From NCBI GenBank assembly GCA_022709605.1, contig JAKLIM010000073.1, positions 1 to 12,806 on the forward strand: a stretch of DNA of 12,806 nt, given 5' to 3'. The notes beneath the pieces are model-generated. The model was not told the DNA's origin. It was given only the letters and a program-made list of their open reading frames with translations, and did no database searches. The stretch comes from Bacteroidota bacterium (lineage in GTDB: Bacteria > Bacteroidota > Bacteroidia > Bacteroidales > Paludibacteraceae). The translations under genes were made by a program, and so were the position numbers. Of this stretch, positions 1 through 6,682 are shown in pieces; position 1 is the stretch's first letter; every line of letters starts with the position of its first letter.

Positions 1-1048
1 CCACAAAACCACCGTGCCCGTGGTAAACCACACAGTTGTCAACAATCACATTTTCGGTAGGCATATTGCGCTTGCGACCCTCTTCGTTCTTGCCCGACTT
101 CATACATATTGCGTCATCGCCAACGTCGAAACTTGAATTGAGAATCAGCGTATTCCTGCACGATTCCAGATCAATGCCATCACCGTTTTGCGAGTACCAC
201 GGATTGCGGACTGTGAGTTTATTAAATATAATGTTTTCGGACATAAGCTGGTGTAAATTCCAGGCCGGGGAATTCTGAAAAGTAATGCCTTCGAGCAGAA
301 TATTTTTACTGTTTACAATATTAACCATAACCGGTCGGAGAAAATCACGAATTTCCATCCATTCAGCATCTGTTGCAGGACCCACCGGCACATTCTGATC
401 AACACACATTCCCTGACCTTTAAGCGAAGCTGCACTCGGAAACCAGGTTTTTTTATCGGCACTCAGCACACCGCCTTTTTTAATCAGGTCTTTGAATTGA
501 GTTTCGGTCATTTTTGCTTTTTTAACCGGTCGCCAGGCATCGCCCGAACCATCGATAATTCCATAGCCGGTAATTGCAACATTCTCAGCATTGATAGCAG
601 ATATGGGTGATTGACAACGTTTTGTATTTAGCCCTTCGAAAACAGCATCAACAATCGGATACAAATTAAAGTCGGCAGAAAATCGTATCAACGAATTTTT
701 TTCCAAAAATAAATTGGTGTTGCTTAACAAAGTAATCGGACCGGTTAGCCAAAGCCCTTCAGGAACAATTACCGTTCCGCCCCCTTTTTTGGATACGGCC
801 GAAATTGCTTTCTCAAACGCCTGAGTATTTAATGCAATGCCATCGCCAATTGCACCAAAATCGGTAATTTTCACCGTGTATTTTTTGAAAACAGGTACTT
901 TTAATACCGGCATTTCGAAGGGTAGCTTAGCATAGTACGCTTTAATTTCTTTGTTGCTGATGCTTTTGTAACTGCCTGCAAAACTCAAACCAAGCATACC
1001 CTGTAGACAAAAAATCAACACACATATCCTTCTTAAATTGTAAATCAT
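1..1048 (-). CDS. GH28 polygalacturonase-like glycoside hydrolase, secreted (3' end missing)
   Basis: Reading the minus strand from the ATG at 1048 gives 349 uninterrupted codons that run off the left edge. Residues 1-24 are a signal peptide ending SFA. A GH28-type start (ITDFGAIGDG, residues 61-70) leads into a right-handed beta-helix. Three of the four GH28 active-site motifs are visible: NGD at 288-290 (family NxD), GDD at 310-312 with two catalytic Asp, and GHG at 344-346. The fourth (RIK-like) would lie beyond the edge. Family members hydrolyse alpha-1,4-galacturonosyl linkages in homogalacturonan or rhamnogalacturonan. Endo or exo mode and exact substrate cannot be read from this fragment. 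The protein is probably periplasmic or surface-located. It is transcribed divergently from rimM and shares an operator-like motif with the susC promoter, so it probably belongs to the same PUL. The start is supported by the signal peptide directly after it and an A-rich upstream stretch. Confidence 0.93.
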   Translation of the reverse strand, partial: MIYNLRRICVLIFCLQGMLGLSFAGSYKSISNKEIKAYYAKLPFEMPVLKVPVFKKYTVKITDFGAIGDGIALNTQAFEKAISAVSKKGGGTVIVPEGLWLTGPITLLSNTNLFLEKNSLIRFSADFNLYPIVDAVFEGLNTKRCQSPISAINAENVAITGYGIIDGSGDAWRPVKKAKMTETQFKDLIKKGGVLSADKKTWFPSAASLKGQGMCVDQNVPVGPATDAEWMEIRDFLRPVMVNIVNSKNILLEGITFQNSPAWNLHQLMSENIIFNKLTVRNPWYSQNGDGIDLESCRNTLILNSSFDVGDDAICMKSGKNEEGRKRNMPTENVIVDNCVVYHGHGGFV

Positions 1049-1156
1049 ATTTGTTTATATTTCAATGTTTCTGAATTGTTTAAATTGAAAAATACCTTAT
1101 CATGGGAAACATTATTAACCAATTTCCGGCTATCAACACAGGCTTTTTTTCAATTT

Positions 1157-1164
1157 CAAAAGTA
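1157..1164 (-). promoter_or_regulatory. Candidate -7 box for the GH28 gene
   Basis: The minus strand reads TACTTTTG, matching the Bacteroidota -7 consensus TAnnTTTG. It lies about 109 nt before the GH28 start, giving a leader of roughly 100 nt. No TTG (-33) is seen at normal spacing, as expected if the promoter needs an activator. The upstream repeats described separately are placed as in the susC promoter. The box is short and the region AT-rich, so chance remains possible. Confidence 0.45.
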
Positions 1165-1186
1165 TTCTAATTATAGGTATACATTG

Positions 1187-1222
1187 TGTAAATTTTGACA
1201 AAAAAGAAGTTGTTAATTGACA
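1187..1222 (-). promoter_or_regulatory. Tandem operator-like repeats upstream of GH28
   Basis: Read on the minus strand, this stretch contains TGTCAATTAACA (1222 to 1211) and TGTCAAAATTTACA (1200 to 1187). The two copies start 22 nt apart. The second equals the distal susC repeat TGTATCAAAATTGACA apart from a two-base gap and one substitution. It also shares AAATTTACAC with the first susC repeat. The promoter-proximal copy ends 22 nt before the TACTTTTG box; in susC the gap is 21 nt. I infer a binding site for the PUL activator, such as a hybrid two-component or AraC-type regulator with tandem DNA contacts. Confidence 0.5.
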
Positions 1223-1250
1223 ATTTAAACCTGAATGATTTAAATTGTCA
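1218..1250. repeat. Perfect 12-bp inverted repeat in the GH28/rimM spacer
   Basis: TGACAATTTAAA (1218-1229) and TTTAAATTGTCA (1239-1250) are exact reverse complements separated by 9 bases. The right arm contains the TTG of the candidate rimM promoter, and the left arm overlaps the distal GH28 operator-like repeat. The AT-rich stem and central position between divergent genes suggest an operator. Ts from about 1260 follow the stem only after a 9-base gap, so a terminator is less likely. Confidence 0.5.
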
Positions 1251-1277
1251 GTCTCACGCATTTTTTTAGTATTTTTG
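1245..1277 (+). promoter_or_regulatory. Candidate rimM promoter (TTG ... TATTTTTG)
   Basis: TATTTTTG at 1270-1277 matches the Bacteroidota -7 consensus TAnnTTTG. A TTG at 1245-1247 lies 22 nt upstream. The leader to rimM would be about 140 nt. The stretch ATTGTCAGTCTC before it resembles ATTGACAGTTTC at the same place in the susC promoter, and both -7 boxes are TATTTTTG. Confidence 0.45.
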
Positions 1278-1422
1278 TTCTCTGTAATCAATTGTTTTTG
1301 TCGAAATAATAAATTATTATGGCTACATTTCAGGATTATTAAGAAAATATTAAACGTAAATTTCCCGACCACATTTTCAATCCTATTCTTCAAAAAAAAT
1401 TAAAATATAAGATTAAAATTTT

Positions 1423-1941
1423 ATGATATTAAAACAAGATATTTTCCCAATAGGTCAAATAATTAAGCCACACGGAATTCACGGTGAAATGTCGTTCACA
1501 TTCTCCACTGACGTATTCGACAGAGAAGAAATTCCTTTTTTCATAATTGAAATTGATGGAATTTTTGTTCCTTTTTTTATCGAAGAGTACCGTTTCAAAA
1601 CCGACACATCAGGATTGTTGAAAATTGAAGATGTTGATACACAGGAAAAAGCGAAAGAATTTGCCGGCTTAACTATTTATTTATCTGTAAAATACATCGA
1701 AAAAGTAGAGAACGAAGAGATTGGACTGGAATATTTTGTTGGTTATAAACTTATTGACACTAACAAAGGTGAAATTGGTAAAATAACCGAAATAGATCAG
1801 ACTACTGAAAATGCTTTATTTGTAATTGAAACCACCGACGATGAATTATTAATCCCTGTCAGTGAGGAATATATAGATAAAATTAATCACAAAAAGAAAA
1901 TCATTTACGTCACTTTGCCCGAAGGATTGTTGGATTTGTAA
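1423..1941 (+). CDS. rimM: Ribosome maturation factor RimM
   Basis: This 172-residue protein has the usual RimM length. It binds ribosomal protein S19 in the 30S head and assists 16S rRNA processing and 30S assembly in the cytoplasm. The N-terminal RimM barrel covers roughly residues 8-90, with the family signature GQIIKPHGIHGE at 11-22. A PRC-barrel-like C-terminal domain spans about 100-170, with LLIPVSEEYI and the closing LPEGLLDL typical of the family. The start ATG sits just before the first conserved strand. The gene is followed after 85 nt by the PGLGQ membrane protein and is preceded by its own candidate promoter. In many Bacteroidota rimM sits near translation or murein genes such as rpsP, murA or dxr; here PUL genes lie on both sides. 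Confidence 0.96.
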   Translation: MILKQDIFPIGQIIKPHGIHGEMSFTFSTDVFDREEIPFFIIEIDGIFVPFFIEEYRFKTDTSGLLKIEDVDTQEKAKEFAGLTIYLSVKYIEKVENEEIGLEYFVGYKLIDTNKGEIGKITEIDQTTENALFVIETTDDELLIPVSEEYIDKINHKKKIIYVTLPEGLLDL

Positions 1942-2026
1942 ATCAAAGAATTTTAAAAAGAATAAGAACAATATTCTATTTTAAAGGTTATAGTAAAACA
2001 TAATCAATAAAAAAATTCAACAAACT
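1942..2026. other. Spacer between rimM and the PGLGQ membrane protein
   Basis: This 85-base AT-rich spacer has no TAnnTTTG box on the plus strand and no hairpin with a T-run. The downstream gene could therefore be cotranscribed with rimM, but this cannot be decided from sequence. Confidence 0.4.
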
Positions 2027-2866
2027 ATGAAATCAATATTATTTGCTACATTATTTATTTACAGCAGTTTAAGTCATGCTATGGCATTTTCAGATATTGC
2101 CTCAGATTCCGCAACTTCTAATTTTGCAGGTAACAATTTATATGATACACAGCATTTTATCAATGGAAATGCGGCAGATGAAGTTAGTTATTTATCCGCC
2201 GAACAAAACCTGACATCATCGACCTTTGAAACATATCACGTAGTACAAAACAGCAATGAGTACGCTGAGAACGCCGACACAAATCAATCAGATCCTGCAT
2301 TTACAAAAAGGAATGATGGTGAGGTACTGTTAAATGAGAATTTTGAAACAGGTGCAGAAGAATTTAATCCGCAAGAGGTTAAAATAGAAAGCATTAGCCC
2401 ATTCGAAAAAATGCCTTCCAATAAACAACTCAAAAAAACGTATGGAAAAAGCAGCTATTCTTATCAAAAAGGCGATAAATACATACCGCTTCTGGTTTCA
2501 CTTCCTTCGTTGCTGATACCCGGATTAGGACAGGTTATAAACGGAGATGTTTTACAAGGGATTGGTTATCTGGGAGGTACAGCACTTTCGTTCTTTACCG
2601 TTATATATGGCGGTTTAATTAATTGGGGAGGATCTACGCTTGCAGGAAATTCGTTGATGATCATTGGAGCTGCGGGTTTTGTACTTTTTCCGGTTACATC
2701 GGCCATACAAAGTTACAAATTATCGAAATATAAAAACCTGTATTACAGAGATTTAAAACAAAGCAATACCATCGAAGTGGGTTTTAAACCCCGGATAAAT
2801 ATTCGCGATAAAAATGTTGTCCTAAATACCCAAAGTGTAGGATTAAGTCTGAATGTGCGGTTTTAA
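2027..2866 (+). CDS. Exported membrane protein with PGLGQ motif, DUF5683-like, function unknown
   Basis: Residues 1-20 form a signal peptide. A long acidic, Ser/Asn-rich, low-complexity segment follows (about 21-140) and looks disordered. The compact part starts near 150: SLLIPGLGQVINGD (161-174) is followed by two hydrophobic membrane segments (about 175-196 and 207-228) and a basic/aromatic stretch. The PGLGQ-plus-two-helices pattern matches what I know of DUF5683-type Bacteroidota proteins, also loosely resembling TM2 domains. The last residues (VGLSLNVRF) end in Phe after a beta-strand-like stretch, as in many outer-membrane proteins. No enzymatic residues are recognised. The family assignment is from memory of the motif, not a search. 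It may share a transcript with rimM; no link to polysaccharide use is evident. Its stop codon overlaps the candidate repeat upstream of the propeller gene. Confidence 0.65.
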   Translation: MKSILFATLFIYSSLSHAMAFSDIASDSATSNFAGNNLYDTQHFINGNAADEVSYLSAEQNLTSSTFETYHVVQNSNEYAENADTNQSDPAFTKRNDGEVLLNENFETGAEEFNPQEVKIESISPFEKMPSNKQLKKTYGKSSYSYQKGDKYIPLLVSLPSLLIPGLGQVINGDVLQGIGYLGGTALSFFTVIYGGLINWGGSTLAGNSLMIIGAAGFVLFPVTSAIQSYKLSKYKNLYYRDLKQSNTIEVGFKPRINIRDKNVVLNTQSVGLSLNVRF

Positions 2867-2894
2867 ATTTTTTATCCCTGTTTTTAAATTTATA
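2861..2894 (+). promoter_or_regulatory. Two direct repeats 21 nt apart before the propeller gene
   Basis: TTTTAAATTT occurs at 2861-2870 and again at 2882-2891, exactly 21 nt apart. The first copy covers the stop codon of the preceding gene. The second extends to TGTTTTTAAATTTATA, loosely like the TGTATCAAATTTACA element before susC. It ends 27 nt before the TACTTTTG box, a wider gap than at the other two promoters. The sequence is very AT-rich, so the match is weak. Confidence 0.3.
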
Positions 2895-2921
2895 ATCCAC
2901 CTGAAACAGATGAATTGATGA

Positions 2922-2929
2922 TACTTTTG
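2922..2929 (+). promoter_or_regulatory. Candidate -7 box for the propeller-protein gene
   Basis: TACTTTTG matches TAnnTTTG and lies 39 nt before the GTG start of the next gene. No convincing TTG is present at the usual -33 distance. A transcript start near 2936 would leave a leader of about 30 nt. Confidence 0.4.
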
Positions 2930-2968
2930 TAAAGTAATCTTCATCAGGTATTATAAAACTAAATTCAA

Positions 2969-5900
2969 GTGAAAACAATCAACTTCAGCGTATTTTTAAG
3001 CATAATTTTTTTATCGTTTGTATCGTTTATTCCTCCTGTAGAAGCCCAAAAGAATAAGATACAGGATAAAATAAGTATTTACGAAGGTAATGTCATCTCT
3101 CCCGAAGGTGCGTGGTGCTGGTTTGCCGATCCGAGGGCATTGCATTACGAAAATGCCGGAGGTACTATCAACAGTACTTATGTGGGTTATATCGATGTAC
3201 ATGGAAATATCAAAGCCACACAACAGAATTTTCTGACCGGGAAAAACAGCGAAGTGCTTATTCGTTCGTATTTTCAGCCCGACGATCACGATAACCCTTC
3301 ATTTCTTGTATTGCCCGACGAGCGGGTTATGATTTTCTACTCACGACATACCGACGAGGCTTGTTTCTATTACCGTATTTCAAGGAAACCGGGCGATATT
3401 ACCACACTTGGCGACGAAAAGAAAATCATTACTGCCAATAACACCACATATCCTTCGCCATTTATCATGTCCGACGACCCTACGCATATTTACCTGTGTT
3501 GGCGAGGCATCAACTGGCATCCTACCATTGCCCGACTGACCATGCCCGATGCTTCTGACAATGTAAATTTCGATTGGGGTCCGTATCAGATGGTTCAATC
3601 TACCGGAGCACGTCCGTATTGTAAATATTTTTCGAATGGCAAAGACCGCATTTACCTCACTTATACAACCGGACACCCCGATAATGAATATCCAAACTGG
3701 GTATATTTCAATTATGTAGATGTAAATACCAAACAATTGAAAGACATTGCGGGAACGACATTATCGACCATAGCCAATGGCGTTCACAATGTAAACAGAA
3801 CCAATTATAATTCTACTTACCCAAAAGCCGTGGTGGATATGCCAACCACTCAACGCGACTGGGTTTGGCAAACAACGATGGATACCGATGGAAATCCGGT
3901 AATTGCCATGGTGCAAATCAGTAACGACAAAGGAACACACAATTATTACTATGCCAAATGGACCGGAACTACCTGGCGCAAAACTTTTCTGGCTAACGGA
4001 GGTGGAAAATTCCATCAAACAGCAGGACTGGAACTTTGTTACAGTGGTGGAATGGCTATTGACGATGCCAATCCAAATACCGTTTATTGTTCCGTGCCGG
4101 TAGTTGGGACTTCAGGAACTGTGTACGAAATTATGAAATACGTAGTGGGTACCGATGGAACTGTTACCTCATTGCAGGCCATTACTTCTAATTCCACACT
4201 CAACAATGCCCGTCCGTATATTGTGTCAAATTCCGGAAATTCACCGCTTAAATTGGTATGGATGCACGGAAATTACTACGATTGGATTGTAAGTTCAACC
4301 AACCCAAAAGGCTATCCGACAGCCATTCATACTGATTATGTGTTGCCAACCGACAATATTGATTTAACCAACGGATTGCTGGTGAATGAAAATTTTACCG
4401 GAACAGTTACCGGAACAGCTACCACCTCGGGAGGCGTGTTAGTTTCAACTACCGAAACAAGCGCTACCCTTTACGCTCAATGCAGCGGTGCATTTTCAGT
4501 TTCGCTAACGCCTTATATCTACGAAGGTGCATACAGCGGAGTTATTTTCAAATCAGGAAATATTACCTACGGATTGAACGGTTCAACGTTTAAACCCTAT
4601 ATTACCATTGGCACAACAACTTACAACAGCACCAATCTGCTTGGTACTTCGGATGTGTGGAAAACTACAGCCCGTGGTACCGGAGGTGTTTGGTACGATC
4701 CAACCAAATTAAAATATTTCAATCTGACGCTGACCTACGAAAACGGAATGTTACGTATTTTCCGCAATGGATTAATTGATCAGACCATTGAAGTGCCGGG
4801 TTTGGTACTCGATAATGTGATTCCCGGAGGTTTCCTGGGCTGGGTTGAAGATTGCCGGGTATACAACCGCGCATTAACGCAGGGTGAAGTAAAACAACTC
4901 ACTACAACCAGTTTGGCTTATACTTTCGACACCAATCTGATTGCTGCCATCGAAATGGCCGGAATTACAGTGTCAACCAATATTTACACCGATATGGTTT
5001 TACCTACAAAAACCACATCAGGAAATGCCATCACCTGGAATTCGGGAAATACCGCTGTTCTTGCCAATACCGGCTTGGTAACGTTGCCTCAAACGGCCAC
5101 ATCGTTTGTGCTTACAGCTACGGTTGGTTCACAAACAAAAAACTTTAATGTAACCGTTTTCCCGCGGGATATTCAGAATAACAAGATGATTGAATACCGT
5201 TTTGCTCCAGCCGATGTCTATACTTCAAGCGGTGTGAAATATGTGACTGATAAATCGGGAAAGGGAAACGATGGTGCTATTTACGGAAGTGGTGCTGTAA
5301 ATGAAACACTGGATATGACGGCCAATACGGCTGCAGGATTTTCAACCAACACCTACGCCATGGCTCCGGCCGGAATGCTGAATAACCTGCGAAGCTATAC
5401 GTTTCTGGCGAAACTGAAACCGACAAGTCTGGCAAACCAACCGCGAATATTCGATTTTGGTTCGGCGAGCAGTAATAGTATTTTGTTGCGGGCAAGCGCG
5501 TTTACGGCAGGATTCAAATACAATGGCGGTACAACCACACTGATAAATTCGTCGGCCACCATTCCTACAGGGCAGGAGTCGTTGGTAGGAATGACTTTTG
5601 ATGCCAAAACAAAAACCACCAAAATTTATTTCAATGGTTCCGAAACTGCCAGCGCGTCAACCATCACGTACGAACCCTGGCAATTAACGGCCATCGGCGC
5701 CAATACCCGTAATTACATTGGTCGCACACAATGGTGGGATACTTCTGTGGCTGCAACCAACATTGATTACGTGGGCACTTTAGACGATATTTATCTTTTT
5801 GATATTGCGCTAACGGCTGCTGAAATAGTACAAGTACAAAACAATACCGGAACAGGTACAACAGCCGTTGAATTTAGTGCCGCAACATTATATCCAAATC

Positions 5901-6124
5901 CGGTAAAAGCAGGGGAGGAATTATCTATTAAAATGAATGCAAAAATCAATACCGACAAACCCTGCTACGTGGAAGTATTAAACCTGCTTGGACAAACAGT
6001 TCAGAAATTTCAAAGCGCCTCTTTTCCGTTAAACTTTTCCGTCACCAACACCAAAGGCATTTATTTTGTACGGGCATTGTCGGGCACACAACCGATTTTT
6101 AATGAAAAAGTGGTGGTAAATTAA
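2969..6124 (+). CDS. Secreted BNR_4 beta-propeller protein with LamG and Ig-like domains and a T9SS tail; candidate polysaccharide lyase or hydrolase
   Basis: The 1051-residue product starts at GTG; the signal peptide (1-26, ending VEA) begins right there, which supports this start. Residues about 44-455 form a BNR_4-type beta-propeller opening with GAWCWFADPRALHY (47-60), followed by YVGYIDVHGNIKA and FYSRHTDE. A LamG/concanavalin-like jelly roll covers about 470-645. A bacterial Ig-like domain covers about 655-731 (IEMAGITVS ... ITWNSGN). A second LamG domain covers about 738-955 (SGKGNDGAIYGSG ... GTLDDIYLFDIALTAAEI). A T9SS type A sorting domain covers about 968-1051 (LYPNPVKAGEELSI ... 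KGIYFVR). Related propellers include ulvan and rhamnose-glucuronate lyases (PL24, PL25, PL27) and the GH145 rhamnosidases. The PUL context suggests action on a rhamnose- or uronate-containing pectic chain, with LamG domains binding carbohydrate. Activity is inferred; I did not align catalytic residues. The T9SS tail predicts cell-surface anchoring or release. Confidence 0.88.
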   Translation: MKTINFSVFLSIIFLSFVSFIPPVEAQKNKIQDKISIYEGNVISPEGAWCWFADPRALHYENAGGTINSTYVGYIDVHGNIKATQQNFLTGKNSEVLIRSYFQPDDHDNPSFLVLPDERVMIFYSRHTDEACFYYRISRKPGDITTLGDEKKIITANNTTYPSPFIMSDDPTHIYLCWRGINWHPTIARLTMPDASDNVNFDWGPYQMVQSTGARPYCKYFSNGKDRIYLTYTTGHPDNEYPNWVYFNYVDVNTKQLKDIAGTTLSTIANGVHNVNRTNYNSTYPKAVVDMPTTQRDWVWQTTMDTDGNPVIAMVQISNDKGTHNYYYAKWTGTTWRKTFLANGGGKFHQTAGLELCYSGGMAIDDANPNTVYCSVPVVGTSGTVYEIMKYVVGTDGTVTSLQAITSNSTLNNARPYIVSNSGNSPLKLVWMHGNYYDWIVSSTNPKGYPTAIHTDYVLPTDNIDLTNGLLVNENFTGTVTGTATTSGGVLVSTTETSATLYAQCSGAFSVSLTPYIYEGAYSGVIFKSGNITYGLNGSTFKPYITIGTTTYNSTNLLGTSDVWKTTARGTGGVWYDPTKLKYFNLTLTYENGMLRIFRNGLIDQTIEVPGLVLDNVIPGGFLGWVEDCRVYNRALTQGEVKQLTTTSLAYTFDTNLIAAIEMAGITVSTNIYTDMVLPTKTTSGNAITWNSGNTAVLANTGLVTLPQTATSFVLTATVGSQTKNFNVTVFPRDIQNNKMIEYRFAPADVYTSSGVKYVTDKSGKGNDGAIYGSGAVNETLDMTANTAAGFSTNTYAMAPAGMLNNLRSYTFLAKLKPTSLANQPRIFDFGSASSNSILLRASAFTAGFKYNGGTTTLINSSATIPTGQESLVGMTFDAKTKTTKIYFNGSETASASTITYEPWQLTAIGANTRNYIGRTQWWDTSVAATNIDYVGTLDDIYLFDIALTAAEIVQVQNNTGTGTTAVEFSAATLYPNPVKAGEELSIKMNAKINTDKPCYVEVLNLLGQTVQKFQSASFPLNFSVTNTKGIYFVRALSGTQPIFNEKVVVN

Positions 6125-6310
6125 AACTCCTTCATTGTTTTTTGACTTTTTTAAAAATAATCTCTATCACTCAGAAAACCATCATTTTTAAAATTTAATC
6201 CACACATTATTAGTAAGGAATTCTTCAATTCTGAAAATATTCTGAAAGCTGTAAAGCACTTTAAGGCTGTGTAAAATAATTCTACTTATTTTAATTCATA
6301 TTTCTACCAG
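6125..6310. other. Spacer after the propeller gene, no feature recognised
   Basis: These 186 AT-rich bases contain no convincing ORF. The only structure seen is ATTCTGAAA repeated at 6228-6236 and 6239-6247, 11 nt apart. The segment probably is the 3' untranslated region leading to the hairpin at 6311. Confidence 0.4.
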
Positions 6311-6345
6311 GAAGCTGTCCCAAAAAGGGCAGCTTCTTTTTTTTT
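6311..6345 (+). terminator. Rho-independent terminator after the propeller gene
   Basis: GAAGCTG (6311-6317) pairs with CAGCTTC (6330-6336). After a single T bulge, CCC pairs with GGG around an A-rich loop. Nine T residues follow directly (6337-6345). The hairpin is 187 nt past the stop codon and 19 nt before the susC repeats, so it would insulate susC from upstream transcription. Confidence 0.85.
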
Positions 6346-6363
6346 GTTGCGAAAAGGGCTGGT

Positions 6364-6400
6364 TGTATCAAATTTACACGATGATGTATCAAAATTGACA
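6364..6400 (+). promoter_or_regulatory. Tandem operator-like repeats upstream of susC
   Basis: TGTATCAAATTTACA (6364-6378) and TGTATCAAAATTGACA (6385-6400) are near-identical direct repeats whose starts are 21 nt apart, two helical turns. The second ends 21 nt before the TATTTTTG box. A similar arrangement lies upstream of the GH28 gene on the other strand. Direct repeats of this spacing suit an AraC-like activator, including those fused to hybrid two-component sensors that commonly control PULs. Identity of the regulator is inference; no regulator gene is in the window. Confidence 0.65.
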
Positions 6401-6421
6401 GTTTCCGGAAGTTTACCGGTC

Positions 6422-6429
6422 TATTTTTG
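6422..6429 (+). promoter_or_regulatory. susC promoter -7 box
   Basis: TATTTTTG matches TAnnTTTG. A TTG at 6395-6397 inside the proximal repeat is 24 nt upstream, longer than usual, which suits activator dependence. Predicted transcription from about 6436 gives a leader of nearly 250 nt before susC. Confidence 0.6.
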
Positions 6430-6682
6430 CATCGTGAATTTGTGTTTGGGTCATCAATGATTTTATCGTTTTTTGAAATCAAATTTCCGGCGAACTAAAC
6501 AAATAAAAATGAAACGAGAAATAAACCGATTTATTAATCTTTAAATTAAATTATCATGAGAAATTATTACTTAATTTTGTTATACCTTTATTGATATAAC
6601 TAAACACCTGTTCAAGTATGCGTAGTAATACGCTTATTATTTTTTTTAAAAGTTATATTACAAATTTTAAATCTAAAAAATC
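6430..6682 (+). promoter_or_regulatory. Long 5' leader of the susC operon
   Basis: About 250 AT-rich bases separate the predicted transcript start from the susC ATG, with no credible ORF. It holds a weak inverted repeat (GTTATA 6579-6584 and TATAAC 6595-6600), a second TAnnTTTG match (TAATTTTG, 6572-6579) that could be an alternative promoter, and the hairpin at 6620. No known riboswitch class was recognised. Confidence 0.4.
6620..6647 (+). terminator. Small hairpin with T-run in the susC leader (possible attenuator)
   Basis: GCGTA (6620-6624) and TACGC (6629-6633) form a 5-bp stem closed by GTAA, a GNRA-type tetraloop. A T-rich tract (6634-6647) ending in eight Ts follows. The shape is that of a weak intrinsic terminator 35 nt before the susC ATG. 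It could attenuate transcription, mark a leader RNA end, or simply shape the translation start region. Confidence 0.35.

Noticed and set aside
36..278. 80-residue plus-strand ORF
   Set aside because: It lies antisense to the GH28 gene, whose minus-strand frame shows clear catalytic motifs across the same bases.
1319..1342. Seven-codon ORF MATFQDY in the rimM leader
   Set aside because: No ribosome-binding feature or conserved peptide was recognised; a tiny ORF of this length is expected by chance.
1133..1393. 86-residue minus-strand ORF in the divergent spacer
   Set aside because: It overlaps the palindrome, repeats and promoter boxes, its product resembles no family, and it has a low-complexity AT-driven composition.
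3380..3736. 118-residue minus-strand ORF within the propeller gene, and several similar ones up to 5861
   Set aside because: The plus-strand frame is continuous and domain-rich over the whole span, so these are antisense shadows.
4395..4418. Tandem 12-nt repeat TTACCGGAACAG
   Set aside because: It encodes a local Thr/Gly-rich linker at the start of the first LamG-like domain and is only two copies; likely simple coding redundancy.
6228..6247. Direct repeat ATTCTGAAA, 11 nt apart
   Set aside because: It lies before the terminator and far from any promoter box, and is short enough to be chance.
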